This document shows, one piece after another, positions 24,739 through 37,463 of a DNA stretch of 64,000 nucleotides. Numbering within the stretch: the first letter of the stretch is position 1; the number at the start of each line of letters is the position of its first letter. Made by a program: the position numbers and the translations under genes. The stretch spans positions 24,611,090 through 24,675,089 of the forward strand of contig NC_084591.1 of assembly GCF_033807715.1 (NCBI RefSeq), given 5' to 3'. A model generated the notes under the pieces. It was not told the DNA's origin. It did no database searches and worked only from the letters and a program-made list of their open reading frames with translations. This DNA comes from Cololabis saira. Taxonomy: Eukaryota > Chordata > Actinopteri > Beloniformes > Belonidae.

Positions 24739-24767
24739 CGGTCTCACCGGAAGCTCCGGTGAGACCG
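24739..24767. repeat. perfect hairpin, 13-bp arms, 3-nt loop
   Basis: CGGTCTCACCGGA (24739-24751), loop AGC, then the exact complement TCCGGTGAGACCG (24755-24767). It lies in a locally GC-richer segment (about 24640-24845) that may be an unrecognised repeat. Confidence 0.9.
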
Positions 24768-25352
24768 GCGCTTCCCAGAAGCAACCATCCACTTGCTGAG
24801 ATATGTGCTGAGTTTACTCTGGTGCTCAGCTCTGAGTAGACCATTTCAGTTCAAATAACAACAAATGAGCTGGCAGGAAGTATGACACAATGCCACGAGG
24901 GGCATTCAAACTCATACATTCATATAGCGTGGAGCCATGGAACCCAAATCGGAGATTTCAACAACATATGAGTTAACATTTTTTTTTTTTTTTTTTACCC
25001 CCGATTTTTTTTACCCATTTTATCACCTAGTGCTCATACCTAAGTGACAGTCCTGGGCATTGCTCCCCTCTGCCAACCCCAGGAGGGCCTAACTGAGCTC
25101 AGGTCTCCTTCTTAACCTGAGGAGTGAGCAGGCCGCTTCCTTTCACCAGACAGGGTGGGGCTTCTCTGGTCGGACGTAGCGCGTGGAAGGATCACGTTAT
25201 TTATTTATTAATTAACATTAATTTTACACATCAAAAAGCACACTTTATTTTCCACCACTTATCTTTTGTTATCTCATGTTATCCTCATGTATCGCAAGTT
25301 TCCATCTTTCAAGTTAAGTTGTGAGCTTGCTAGCTTTTTGCTATGTAGCCTA

Positions 25353-26523
25353 CCGTAATTTCGCGACCATAAGGCGCCCTTTTTCTTTTTTTTTAAATGT
25401 GCCGGTCGCCTTATGAAACGGTGCGCCATATCTATGCTTTGGGTGAAGCCCGGGGGAGTTGCGGACGTGAAGGAGACCATCCACAGACAAGGGGGAAGGG
25501 GGGGTGTGTGAAGCACCCGTGGTCTGCGGACGTGAATGACACCAGCCACAGACGTTAAAGGGGGAAGGTGGGGGGTGTGAAGCACCCATGGTTTGCGGAC
25601 GTGATGAAGAAGAAGAAGAGTTTGAAGGATTTGCTTGATGTGTACGGTAAAGTGAAATAAAGTACAATCAAAATAAGTTTTGCTCCCGCTTTATTTTTTA
25701 AATAAGCACACGTGCGTGTGTGTTCTGTGTTCTGCAGCGCGTGTGACGCGCACTGCTGCAACCCGACTTCCAGGTTCCCAAAGCGGGATCAGATCAAATT
25801 CTCCTGGTTCCCACCCGCTTTAGGAGCAGGGATTTCAGGGGTCTGTCCCAGGTCGGATCAACTTCACCCTGCGAGATTTTCAGGCAAATCTGTCGGTTTG
25901 ATCTCCGGTAACCAAGATGCAGAGGATGCGCTCAGGAGCCGCCAGGCTCCCGCCGCGGGTTTGCCGGGCCAGGGCGCACCATCCCCGGGGCAGATCCGGC
26001 CGAAATGCCGCTGGTCTTTCCCCGGGAGCCCCTGCTCCCATACAGGTGGGTGGCTTCGGTCCCAGCCGGTCCGAACAGGTCACATTCCCGGTTAAAGCCG
26101 CTGTGACGCGCGCTGCTCCACCCCGCTGGGGAGAGACGGGCTCTGCGCGGTGGAGGATCCGCACAACGGGGTATGAAAAGTTTATTTACTGTTGTGCAGA
26201 AAGTGTCTGACACCGAGGAAATTTGGACTGGCGCAGCTGAATTAGTGGAGCTCTTTAATGCAGAAACAGAGGTTTTGCTCCTGCTCTATTTTTTAAATAA
26301 GCGCTTGTGTGCTTGTGTGTGCGTTCTGCATGTGTGTGCGTTCTGCAGCGGGTGTGTGTGTTTTCCGGCCGGCGTGTTTTGCGGCACGCGTGTGTGCAGC
26401 TCTGCTCTGTAGACTGCGCCTTTTGGGTCGGTGCGCCATATGTATGTTTTAAATCTAAAAATGACACACAAAAATGAGGGTGCGCCTTTCCACACGGTGC
26501 GCCGAATGGTCGCGAAAATACGG
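25353..26523. mobile_element. non-autonomous TIR DNA transposon, TA-flanked (family 2)
   Basis: The left end is CCGTAATTTCGCGACCATAA and the right end, complemented, is CCGTATTTTCGCGACCATTC. TA lies outside both ends (25351-25352 and 26524-26525). Inside is a GGTGCGCCATAT subterminal motif at both sides, a tandem repeat (25439-25606) and a GC-rich core. The ends resemble those of the element at 7740-8375, so the two probably share a transposase superfamily. No transposase frame is visible in its 1.17 kb. Confidence 0.8.
25439..25606 (+). repeat. imperfect tandem repeat, about 75-bp unit
   Basis: Two full units and a partial one are built around GTGAAGCACCCGTGGTCTGC, GGACGTGAA and CACAGAC...GGGGGAAGG. 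It is internal to the TIR element at 25353-26523. Confidence 0.75.
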
Positions 26524-28004
26524 TACTAGACATTCTGTGCACGCTTCATATAAAGAATAATTGAAAATAGTAAAAAGTAAAAGTTTCTTTCAATGATTGA
26601 GTAAAGGTTATATTACTGGAATTCTGTTCACTTGTTACTGGAAAAAAGACATTACAGTTGTTCAATTGTTCTGATTTAAATATGGAATTAGGAATTAACC
26701 TTGTTTATATTGTTTATTTTCCTCTATTAAAATACAAACAGACAAACAAATTACCACACTACTGAGCTCCACATCTGAGGGATGTGGGTAATATTATCTA
26801 AATGTAATATCCTGCTGGAGAACCTTGTGTTATGGGATACATGTGACTTTTTCGCAGTTATCTTTCACTCACCCAGCACTGACCACAAATTGCCCCAGAA
26901 AAAAGGATTATACAATATTACAAAGAGCCCAAGGGGGTAAACCAGTGTCCAGATTGGGAAGCACTAGAAAAACCCTGAGCTAACAGACGCCTCACCAGAC
27001 ATAACCTGCAGGGCTCAGGAGGAACCTTTGCCAATATTCTGGTGTCCATGAGAAAGGTACCAGATTAGGGTTTTCCTTCCGACCTATCATCCACATGTTT
27101 TCAAGCCTTATTTGTATGGTCCTTTTAAGGGAATTTAAGTGTAATTTTTTTTATTTTTTTTTGCTCCTTGGCTTGTGCCCAGATGTGCAGACAGGAAGAG
27201 CATCTTCCCCTGCAGGTCATTACCTCCATGTTAGCAGTGAGGCTTCCATCCCCCATCTTCATGGTGTCAGTGACTGGCATGTTTTTCATCAGCTGCTGGT
27301 ATGAAAGACTCCAACTGTTTCAGTCATTTCAAAGTGAAGAGGGAATATTTTCACTATAATAAACTGTTAAGACCCCATATTTGTTTACAACAGCAGGAGG
27401 GTGGAAAAAATGAAATTAGATTATGCTATTGGATTTTCCAAGACCAAAACAGCATTACAGAGAGGCTCCATGTGCTTGAACAATGCAATTTCTTCACCAA
27501 AACCTTGTCAACTCTCATTTGTTCATTTTACACTCTTTCATCTTTGTTTGTTGCTCTGCTTTTGTAACTCTCTTTCCTGTCCTTATTTAACTTGCTGTCT
27601 CAATATAAAATTAAATTAAATGTACATTTAAGTGCTACAGAGCCACCAATTACATGTATCTGAAGAGAATATCCTCCTCTTTCCTCTTCAAACGTCTACT
27701 ACATATGGTACTTTCCAGACGCAGGTGTTCAGTCACTTTACTTTTATAGAGTTTATATTGGTTTCAGTTAGTGGAGAATTGGTTCAAGACTGGCTTCTGT
27801 CAACAGGGTTTCCACTATGATTCCTCTGTGTCTTTGTTTATGCTGTGTCGATTTATTTTAGGGTAATTGCTTTGAAATGGCAACCAGTAATTTTGGCGGA
27901 ATTGTAAGGGCATCATCTGCCAGTGAATAATACACATTTGGGCTGGATGTAAGGGGTGTTATTTCTCAGATCAACTAAATTGTTTCTCTTTGCTTTGTTT
28001 GTAG

Positions 28005-28118
28005 GATATCCTGGGTCTCGGCCAGAAGCTGCCACACAGATCTAAGAGATCCATGCTGGTCCCGCCTGTGATTGTAACAGAGAATCAGAGACCTCCGTTT
28101 CCCAGGATCATTGGCAAG
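28005..28118 (+). CDS. cdh13: cadherin-13-like exon with proprotein cleavage site and start of EC1
   Basis: This is a 114-bp exon of 38 whole codons, phase 0 at both ends, with acceptor TTTGTAG and donor GTAAAA. The translation starts DILGLGQKLPHRSKRS. R-S-K-R is a furin-type cleavage site that would release the mature adhesive protein. The mature N-terminus then reads SMLVPPVIVTENQRPPFPR. Classical type I cadherins start with D-W-V-I-P-P and use Trp2 for strand swapping. Here there is no Trp, and the ENQR-x-PFPR block is the pattern I associate with CDH13. T-cadherin dimerises without the Trp2 swap, so the missing Trp is expected and not a defect. Exon length and phases equal those I infer for mammalian CDH13. 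The exon lies about 22.9 kb downstream of the previous one, in keeping with the very long introns of this gene. Paralogues such as CDH2, CDH4 and CDH15 are less likely because they keep the W-V-I-P-P start. Confidence 0.9.
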
Positions 28119-28352
28119 GTAAAAACACTTTTTTTTTTTTCATACAGTTTTGATTTACATCCATGTCTGTACTTGAAATGAGCTGTACTTCAAACCCAAA
28201 AATATAAAACTACAGTTGATTATTTTTTTTTTTTTCATTCAGATCCTCACAGAGACCAATCTCCCAGTATGTAGAACAATAGACCTGTTGAAAAGGGACA
28301 GTTTACAAGCGTTTAGAGTCTTGTGATGGACTATGACCCAATGGTTTGGCAG

Positions 28353-28354
<2 letters not shown>

Positions 28355-28391
<37 letters not shown>
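28355..28391 (+). repeat. (TA)n microsatellite
   Basis: About 37 bp of alternating A and T. Confidence 0.97.
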
Positions 28392-28397
<6 letters not shown>

Positions 28398-30486
28398 CCT
28401 TTGTAAAAAAAAAAATACAAAAAAGAGAGGGTGGAGTGTATAAAAACATTATTGTGTGAATGCCTCTATCTTTTTTATAACCCTAACATTGCAGAGCTGA
28501 AGCAAATCTGTCATTTCTGAGATTGTGAGGACTGTACATTTATGTTAGTGACCACAATAGCATGAATTGAAGCAGTTTTAGGTGAGAAAGGAAAATACAT
28601 TTCCAGCAAAGTGGCTATTAAAGTTAGCCCCGGGGGAAATCAACCTATGTCAAAATAAATTACTATTTTGAGCCTTTGACAAGACTCAGAAATGTCATAC
28701 CTCTTAGGCGATGTTGGGGGATAGAGAAACCATAGTAATTTCAATTTTGTAACTGTACATAACATGTATGAAAACAGCCGTTTGTACAGGCATCTTCTTC
28801 CATCACCTTGTTATTGCCTTGTTCCTTATTTGCCTTGTTCGTTCTTAATTATTTTTGAATTTAACTGAATTTAATTTTAAGTCCACACAAATTGACTACC
28901 AAATGTGGTGCAAACAATTAATTTTTTTTTCTTTTAGTCCCTCATGAAAGTTTACACTCCTTACTATCTAATGAGATGTTTTAAATATGGAATGTTCCTT
29001 TAAATCATAGACGCAGACAAAAAGCACAGCTTTTTATTTTACGTTTTTGTCCGGGATATGTCTTCAAGAAATTATCTTATCCTTTATATGCGCATTTTCA
29101 CTTTATTCGGAACCAAATATTGCACATAGTGTAGACAGTAAAGTGCTGACTTAAACTGTGAATATTAGATTTAAAGCATGGATATTGCTACCCAGGTTAA
29201 TTAAAATACAAGAGTGTAAGAGTAAGGGCTCTGAGGTTTCATTCAGGCGTATTTGCTTTGTCTAATATTCTCTAGAGAATGATACTTATTAAGATTTTAT
29301 TTAGTCTTAATACTGAAGAGGGATTTTACTTTTCCAGCTTGACCTTTCTTTGGAAAAGCCAAAAATGGTGTGATACTTCTAATTATTTATCTCGGATTGT
29401 GAAATGTGGTTCATTATATAGTTGGCACCGTTCCACTTTCACAACCTTTTATATTCTCCCAAAGCGGCTACATTGTTGATATCACTACTGCCTGTGTTTT
29501 TTTTTTTAAATTAGTCTGCCCAGGAGCATCATGGCTTCACCATAGTCATTTCAAAACAAATTGTCATCCAAAAGTCATACATTTTGGTGCCAATGTAAGG
29601 TTCCAGCATCATACTTCTGTGTTGAACAGCATACATTTATCTCTGCATGTCACTCACCTTTGTTCTAGATAACACTAGGCAGTAAAAAAATCATCCACAT
29701 CTCTACACCCGCTGGGACTATCATAGAAAAGATATCCCACACTCAGCCCTTCTCCTGATAATTGTGCGCTGGAGAGTATGACAACAGCTCAAAGCCTGGG
29801 TCTCGATAGCTTCTGAGCACTTGTGCGGTATTCAGTATGATCCCCGTAAAGCAACTTGAAGGCCTGGCGATAACAGATAGTAAAGGACAATGGAGCCTTT
29901 GTTTTGAGTGATTTATGCATATTTTTAACTCTGCTGACTAGAAGGCGTTAAAGAGGAATAGGAGTCAGCAGATTAGTTTGCACCATATGGTATGCAAATC
30001 ATCTCTGTAATGTGTTATGGATAAGAATGGCAGCTACAATAGCTTGTAAAGGCTGCGTGCTACTTTTGCATGTTCCTGTAAGACCAATGTACACATTTTA
30101 CATCCCTGTTATTAATTATTTTCTTTCTCCCTTTCCATTGTGGTCCCTCAACTTCCTTCTTTTCCCCCAATTTTTATCCAGTCTTTTTCATCCGTCTACG
30201 CTTCCATCGCTCTTCTAAACCTCCACAGTCAGCTTTGCGTGACAAGACCAGCTAATGTTGCCTATATTATCCAATCCAGGCTATACATTTGTTACTTGGC
30301 AAAATTGATTTTCCACACCAATAGTTTTCCCTCTTCTCATACAACATACCACTTCCATACAGCAGCCATTCATATTTCATACTCCCTTCCTCTCCCTGGC
30401 AGATAAGCAGCTGGAAGTAAGAGAGAGCCTACGTTGGGAGGTCTCAATTTGATATGTATGGTTGTTGATATGCACACATGTGCAGA

Positions 30487-30513
30487 CTGTGTGTGTGTGT
30501 GTGTGTGTGTGTG
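30487..30513 (+). repeat. (GT)n microsatellite
   Basis: About 13 GT units. Confidence 0.97.
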
Positions 30514-33027
30514 GGCTAGAGGATGGAAGGTGGGTCCACTGTCAGTGACACTCACTGGGGCAGGGTAAGAACCTTGTTGTTTATGTCACACCTCCTGCTA
30601 GCTGTGGAATTGTTTTGATACAGAGGTCTCTCCCCAGCCCTCCCTCGGGGCCCATAAACAGCTCACAACAACTCAGAGAGCAGCTGGAGCATGCAATGAA
30701 ACTGATATGCTTAAATGTTTCTCTTAGTGCATGCCACTTCAGTCATTGCTGATTGGAGAATCTTCATACTCAGGAATAGAAATCAGTCATAGCTGAAGTA
30801 AGTTTAAATGTTTATTCCTAAAGCGTTTTTACTCTGGTCGCTGGATAATCTTGTGTTAGGCATATGAGATGGGAGGTACAGTAACCTCTTCCTAAAGAAG
30901 AAATCCTTTTTATTTCTTAGCATCAAGCACTTGGGAGTGTTCTGATGGATATTTATTTTTGTTTGTACCACAGACCAATGTTACAGGTCCTGTTTCATAA
31001 CTTTTAAGAAAAGTGTCCATGTTGTCACTCTTGTTTCTTTCAGGCAACCACTTTTATCCGTGAGAGTTGCCACCACAGGAAATAAGAAAACTGAGTTTTA
31101 GCAGTTCTGGTTGCAGCTGCGTGTACCATGCAGGACTTGGATTGATATGTGAAACAGACATCATGAACACAAATTCTCATTTCTAGGAAGTCGTTCCGAT
31201 GCTGAATGTTGCTGAGAAGTACTGCACTTTCATCAGTGTACGAGATACAAGCTTCTTAGAAATGTTTTATTCACAATCACTGAGGAAAATAGCACTCCAA
31301 AGCATTCTGCAACCACTTTCCTAAAAGGACGGAAAAAAGGCTCTGTGGACACAAGCTGTAAAGACAGAATCACAGCTAACAGTATGGGCCCTTGCTCTTG
31401 CCATTGCTTTTCACTACTGATGCTCAGATTCTGGTGTATTATTTAATACACCTTTATTTTCTGATGGCAAGCATTTCAAAGATAATTATTTTTAGTTTTT
31501 TCATATATACAAAAGTTGTTTGTTCTTTTTCACTTTGAAATACCCAGCAGGTAGTTCTGTCAATTAAAAGTAATTACATGCATTTCGTTCTTTCTTCAGT
31601 AGTTTTAGTGGTAGTAGTACTATTGGACTGCTTTCATGCTGGAATATTTCTTCTCTGTATTTATTTTTAAGGAAGTATTTCGGTATGCACAGAGGCACCT
31701 TTTTACCTATACAGTAAATATTATAACAACAAATCCTTCTGCACTCATCCAGCATTATGACCCAGTTTGCACATGGTATTAAAATCTACCGTGAGTGATC
31801 GGATCACAAATTACAGCCTTGAGTCCTGGTATTAATGCACCCAGGATGCATTTGAGGAGTTATTGAGTACCAATCAACAGTAAACCACATTCAGAACTGG
31901 TCTGGGCTACTATTGACCACATACTTTTAGCAGCGGAAATGTTGTGCCACATAGAAGGGATGTCTGCATGACTGATATGTACTCATTCATACAACAACAG
32001 TGTCATATTAAACTGTTAAACAACAAGCTGGAGCCATAACAGCTGACAACAACACACAACTACAACATCATGGACTAGTCGGGATTAGTGGACTTGTCTA
32101 GACTTGTCTAGAACCTTAAGCAAGTACTTTAATTGTCGTATAACTGAGTACTTTTATTTCACAACAAAGTAGTTTAGTTGAAATGCAAAACATGACAAAA
32201 ATAAATTCTAAATATATTAAAATGAGGAAGTTGAAAACAACATCCCCAAGGGGGGGATGGTGCAGGTTATCTGTTATTTGTAGAAATATGTTTCTGATTA
32301 GTATTTACTATTGGCACTGCGATTTATCTATCGCTTCTAAAGGATAACTGGCCATGTAGAGATGATGAGCACACGCATTGAAAGGGATTTAAAGGGATCT
32401 CAACTTTGTTGCAAACTGCTGCAAAACGTTCTCGGGGATGCGTTTATACATGGTGGGTTGGGAATGAAAATCTACTGGCTTCACAGTCATGACTTCCAGG
32501 TTCAGGCCAAACACACCGGACTGATTTGATGAGAACCATCTGATCTTGAATTAGTTTAGTGTTGGGTACTTTGCAGAAAATTGAATAGACATTTGATAGA
32601 CAAGCGTGAGAGGCTCAATGCATATAAATTGATGAGTTATTTTGATTTATTAGTGACAGCATTTTCTTCACCATAAAATCACGAAAATGTTCATCACGTT
32701 TTCCTTAGAGTTTAGCTAAAGTGAAAGTTATATGTTAATGTTCTAGTGCTGGCCCGGAAATAGAATCAGCTTTTCTTTTTTTTTTTTAAGTATAACAGTA
32801 ATTTTTTTAAACCCCTACGGCAGTTCTTTTTCATGCAGAACTTTAATGCTAAGATACAAGTATACATAACCAATAGATCGAAAGAGCTTGCATGTTTGTT
32901 CATCATTGTATAACCTTTACAATTAGGCTAATTGGAAGTTATAGATACATTTTACCTGTGGACAGCTGGGGTGGCAGCTTATTCCATGGGATTTCCTCTT
33001 TGTATTTGATTCATTACACCAGAACTA

Positions 33028-33299
33028 CAGGACTGTCTCAGAAAATTAGAATATTGTGATTTTCTGTAATGCAATTACAAAAACAAAAATGTCATACATT
33101 CTGGATTCATTACAAATCAACTGAAATATTGCAAGCCTTTTATTATTTTAATATTGCTGATCATGGCTTACAGCTTAAGAAAACTCAAATATCCTATCTC
33201 AAAAAAATAGAATATTCTGGGAATCTTAATCTTAAACTGTAAGATTTACAGAAAATAAATAACTTTATCACAATATTCTAATTTTCTGAGACGGTCCTG
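33028..33299. mobile_element. mariner-type MITE with near-identical TIRs, TA-flanked
   Basis: The left end is CAGGACTGTCTCAGAAAATT and the right end, complemented, is CAGGACCGTCTCAGAAAATT. Both continue AGAATATTGTGA. TA lies outside each end (33026-33027 and 33300-33301). This 'CTCAGAAAATTAGAATATTGTGA' repeat is widespread in teleosts. The 272-bp copy lacks coding capacity. Confidence 0.88.
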
Positions 33300-35080
33300 T
33301 ATACTTTCGAGCCTTTACTGGTTACGTACTGGTAATATCTTTCTAAATCAGTAAAGTTCCATGTTTCATTCCACAGACAAATTACTGTAGGACTGTAGGA
33401 GAGAAGAAATACATTTAAACACATTTCTGACCTCCTAATCCTTCACATTCCTTTAGTAAATTAATTTATGCTTCAAGGAATCCATAAGGCAAAACCAGCC
33501 AATGAATTTAAATTGATCTACAACTAAAAGCTTTAAAAAACCAGTGTGTGACATGCTAAATTGCTTCTATGTAGGAGAGCAGCAACTGCATGAGCCACTG
33601 AGCAGAGGAGGTGACTTAATGGAGGATAAAGACAAGAGATAGTTTCAAATTCTCCATTTATAGGGGTCAAAAGAAACAAACAGTATCTATATATTACACA
33701 TTTGAGTGGGAGGATCTGGCTCGACCGTGTTGAAAATCTGATGCCATTTGTGAAGCAGTCTCAGATGAGAAGATTTGGCTAAAGTTGTTATGGCATGCTG
33801 GGATGTTTGCCAGGTATATTATCAGTGTAAATATATTATTGTTTTTCTATATTCTTATAGTTTTTAACCATGTTATTTTAGCATGTCGTAGCAGCCTTTT
33901 GTAGGTGGATAAACGGAAGGTGGTGATGCAGCTCTGCCCTCCATTAGCTGACTAGAAATTAATTAGAGAGTCAGTCTGTCTCATGATGATGCGACTGGGT
34001 GAGGCAAAGTTCATGCATCTTTTTAAAGGGGACATTTTAATCTAGAATTACCATAAATACGTTATGTCCGCTGACAGTCTACATGCATTTGTGCAGGTTT
34101 CAACCTCAAACATCTTTGGTTTCCTCATCAACGAACAGAGGCAATAGAAAAGGAAAAGCATTTTGTATGAGTTTGCTATCCTAACTGAAAAAAACACGGA
34201 ACTGCAATAATTATAACAAATATAGGTCCCAATTGTGTCAACATGAAGTCTCAAATGCTTCACTCTGTAAAGCCCTTTTAAGTACATGTGCATTGGAGGA
34301 GCAGGCAAGCAAGTGGAGCTGTCCATCATTCAACTTGTGTTTATCCTCAAGGTCCAGCTCACAAATCAACACAATGTGTCTGAGTTGACATGACAGCTCC
34401 AATAAAGCACCGTTGGTGAGAGGTGAGGGCCTGGTTTGGTTGTAGCCCCAGCTAATATAGTAAAGAGAACTGAAGTGTCTGGCAATTTCATTTCATTGTT
34501 TCAATGCTGAGTGGCTCCTGATTTGCTCCGGCTGTCAGCCTGTATGCTTCCGCTGTCTACTTGTCATCTAGCTTGTGTCAGTCATACCCCCTCCCATCTT
34601 TTATTTTTGGATCTTTTTAGTTTTTCTACAACCATTTTATCTTTTATAGTTGTTTCTCTTTGTTAGAATGTCTATTTCAGAGCCTTATCTGAGCTTCCAA
34701 GCAGGAAGTTGTAAGCAAAGTTACGGCATATTGGAACATTAGAAAGCCAGAGAGGCTGTGGGCATCGTCTTTTAGTTTAATTGACTCTTTTAATGGTGAT
34801 GTGATCCTGTTCTTTTGTTGTTTTTGTCACCCCTTCTTCTTTCGGTCAGACACATTAATTACACCAGCCTTTAGTGAGCGTTCACATTTAGTTGGTAAAA
34901 ACACAGTAAGTTAAGTTAAGTCTTGTGTCGAACATGTTTAATATGTGACCTTAAGCAAAATGAGATTATGAAATTGTTAATTTTGCTGCCTAAGAAACAG
35001 CTATAGGTCTTCTCTAATAATACTGTGACTTTTTAGAAGGACCTCTTTTTGTACGTAAAACTGGGTGTGTGAAAAAAGTC

Positions 35081-36813
35081 ATTTGTCAAAGTCAAAGTCA
35101 AGTCAAAGTAGCTTTATTGTCAATACTGTATGTCAAGACATACAGAGATCGAGAGGGACGTTTCCCACCTCCCACGGTGAACATGTAAACATATGAACAT
35201 ATAAACGTATAGACATATAGACATATAAACATATAAACATATAAACATAAAAAGTGCGCAGGCGCAGGCACAGCAGATGGACAGACATTCTTAAAGTTTA
35301 AAGATAAAAAGATAAAAAGATAAAATAAATACAACACGACACAACGTACTATTTCTAGAATGAGTGCAAATGGCAATTATTTAAACAAACAGTAAACGGT
35401 GGATAAAGTGACACAGTGGTGCCTAGTTCTGAGTGTTCATGGCTTGGGGGGGGGGGGGGAGGGGGATTTCAGTTCAGTTCCCTGTCAGTCTGGGGGATCT
35501 GGCTGGGGGGAATGAGGGGAGAGAATTTAGCTTCCTGACTGCCTGGTGTGTGAAGCTATTTTTGAGTCTGGTGGTGCGGCAACGGAGGCTCCTGTACCTT
35601 CTACCTGAGGGTAGGAGGCTGAACAGACTGTGTGCGGGGTGGCTGGTGTCGCTCGCTATCGCGATAGCTTTCCGGGTGAGGCGGGTGGTGTAAATGTCCT
35701 TCAAGGAGGGGAGTGGGGCACCTATGATCTTCCCAGCTGTGTTCACTATGCGTTGCAGTGCTTTCCTGCTGTATTCAGTACAGCTACCGCCCCACACAGT
35801 GATGCAGCTGGACAGGATGCTCTCAATGGTGCCCTGGAAGAAGGTTTTCAGGATGGGTGTGGGAGCTCTCGCTCTCTTGAGCTTGCGGAGGAAGTAAAGG
35901 CGCCGCTGGGCTTTCTTTGCCAGTGATGCAGAGTTGGTGGCCCAGGAGAGGTCCTCACTGATATGCACCCCCAGGAATTTGGTTCCGCTGACCCGTTCCA
36001 CAGCAGCACCGTCGATGGTCAGTGGTGGGAGTTCAGTGTGGCCTCTCCGGAAGTCGACCACGATCTCCTTGGTTTTGCTGACATTCAGCAGGAGGTTGTT
36101 GTCTCTGCACCACGTGGTCAGAAGGTTGACCTCCTTCCTGTAGTGGGTCTCGTCGTTCTTGGTGATGAGACCCACCAGAGTTGTGTCATCCGCGAACTTC
36201 ACCATGTGATTGGTGCTGAAGGTTGGTGTGCAGTCGTGAGTCAGCAGGGTGAAGAGCAGGGGACTGAGCATGCAGCCTTGTGGGGCCCCTGTGCTGAGTG
36301 TGATGCTCCTTGAGGTGTTGTTGCCGACTCTGACTGCTTGTGGCCTCTCGCTGAGGAAGTCCAGTATCCAGTTGCAGAGGGAGGTGTTGAGCCCCAGCTG
36401 GTCCAGTTTGCAGATGAGTTGTTGTGGGATTATAGTATTAAAAGCAGAACTGAAGTCTATGAAAAGCATTCTCACATATGAGTCTGCTTTTTCCAGGTGG
36501 GTGAGGGCTGGGTGAAGAGCAGAGCAGATTGCATCCTCTGTGGAGCGTTTGGCTCGGTATGCAAACTGAAAGGGGTCCAGGGTGGGGGGGAGGTTGGATT
36601 TGATGTGAGTCATGACTAGCCGTTCAAAGCACTTCATGATGATGGGGGTCAGTGCCACAGGGCGGTAGTCATTAAAGCAGGATGGAGATGGTTTCTTAGG
36701 CACAGGTATGATGATGGAGGTTTTGAGATGTGATGGGACAGCAGCTTGACTCAGAGAAGTGTTGAAGATGATCGTGAAGATATCCTTAAGCTCCTTTGTT
36801 GGCTGTTGCCTTT
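35081..36813 (-). pseudogene. 5'-truncated CR1/Rex1-like LINE with uninterrupted RT frame
   Basis: On the minus strand an open frame runs from about 36813 down to the stop at 35474, roughly 440 codons without interruption. RT motifs in order are [59 protein letters not shown] (palm), [19 protein letters not shown] and [12 protein letters not shown] with the catalytic FADD. It continues with the [15 protein letters not shown] and FLGVHI blocks, then a conserved C-terminal region ([11 protein letters not shown]). Downstream on this strand is a 3'UTR ending with TTTGAC-type repeats near 35081. No endonuclease domain remains, so it cannot move alone. In life RT copies LINE RNA at the nicked target. 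Lack of stops suggests a fairly young insertion. The clade name is tentative. Confidence 0.85.
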
Positions 36814-37430
36814 GGAAAATATATGTGTGTATGTGTATGTGTATGTATATACATGTATGTATGTACGTCTCATTAACACAATGTAGTTATGCTGTAACAC
36901 TAGTCAATCATACATTACATGAGGGATTTTCCTCTGAATATTCATTTGAATGATCATCCGCTGCCTTAATCATCTGGCTATTTCCTCAACAGCAGTAGCG
37001 GCAATCGCAATCATTTGTAAAAGACTAGAAACGAGATTTTCTTTCCCGTTGTTTTTGTAGGGAAGTCTTGCAGGACTAGATGGGGAGAGATACGAGAATT
37101 ACCTTATTCGAAAAATAGCAATCAATGGTAACACCAACCCCCCTGCAGCACTACCTTTATTGAACTTTCAGATATTTGATTTTCTTTTGTACAAAAGAAT
37201 AATGGATACCCGAATGTAGTCACACTTGCTCAGGATGTAGCGGTTGATTCGTAATGATTAGCAGAGGCCTGAATAACCAGTCAAAGCCAGTTAATTAGTC
37301 CCTTTGTCTTCCCTTTGCCTGCCTCTACCTCCCTACCTGTCCTCCCTGGCGCATCCCTCTCTTTAGCTTGGTGGAATGTCAGGATAATCAGGAATCAGGG
37401 AAAACATTTGTCCACGACTAGCATGCCAGT

Positions 37431-37463
37431 ACACACACACACACACACACGCACACACACACA
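37431..37463 (+). repeat. (CA)n microsatellite
   Basis: CA units with one GC interruption. Confidence 0.96.

Larger units (their letters stand above)
5063..28004 (+). other. cadherin intron, about 22.9 kb, rich in transposons
   Basis: This intron is bounded by the donor GTGAGT at 5063 and the acceptor AG at 28003-28004. The first half holds the mobile elements listed separately (5.4-8.4 kb and 10.07-15.87 kb). I recognise nothing in 8.4-10.07 kb or 15.9-24.6 kb except a poly-C run near 16628-16645, a TC microsatellite at 19757-19813 and T-rich runs. It also holds a hairpin at 24739-24767 and a TIR element at 25353-26523. The stretch 26.53-28.0 kb looks like plain intron. No host exon on either strand could be supported. 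Confidence 0.8.

Noticed and set aside
25712..26210. Overlapping GC-rich open frames of about 95-127 codons
   Set aside because: They are inside a TIR element. The frames overlap on both strands, as expected of stop-poor GC-rich DNA, and no conserved motif is visible.
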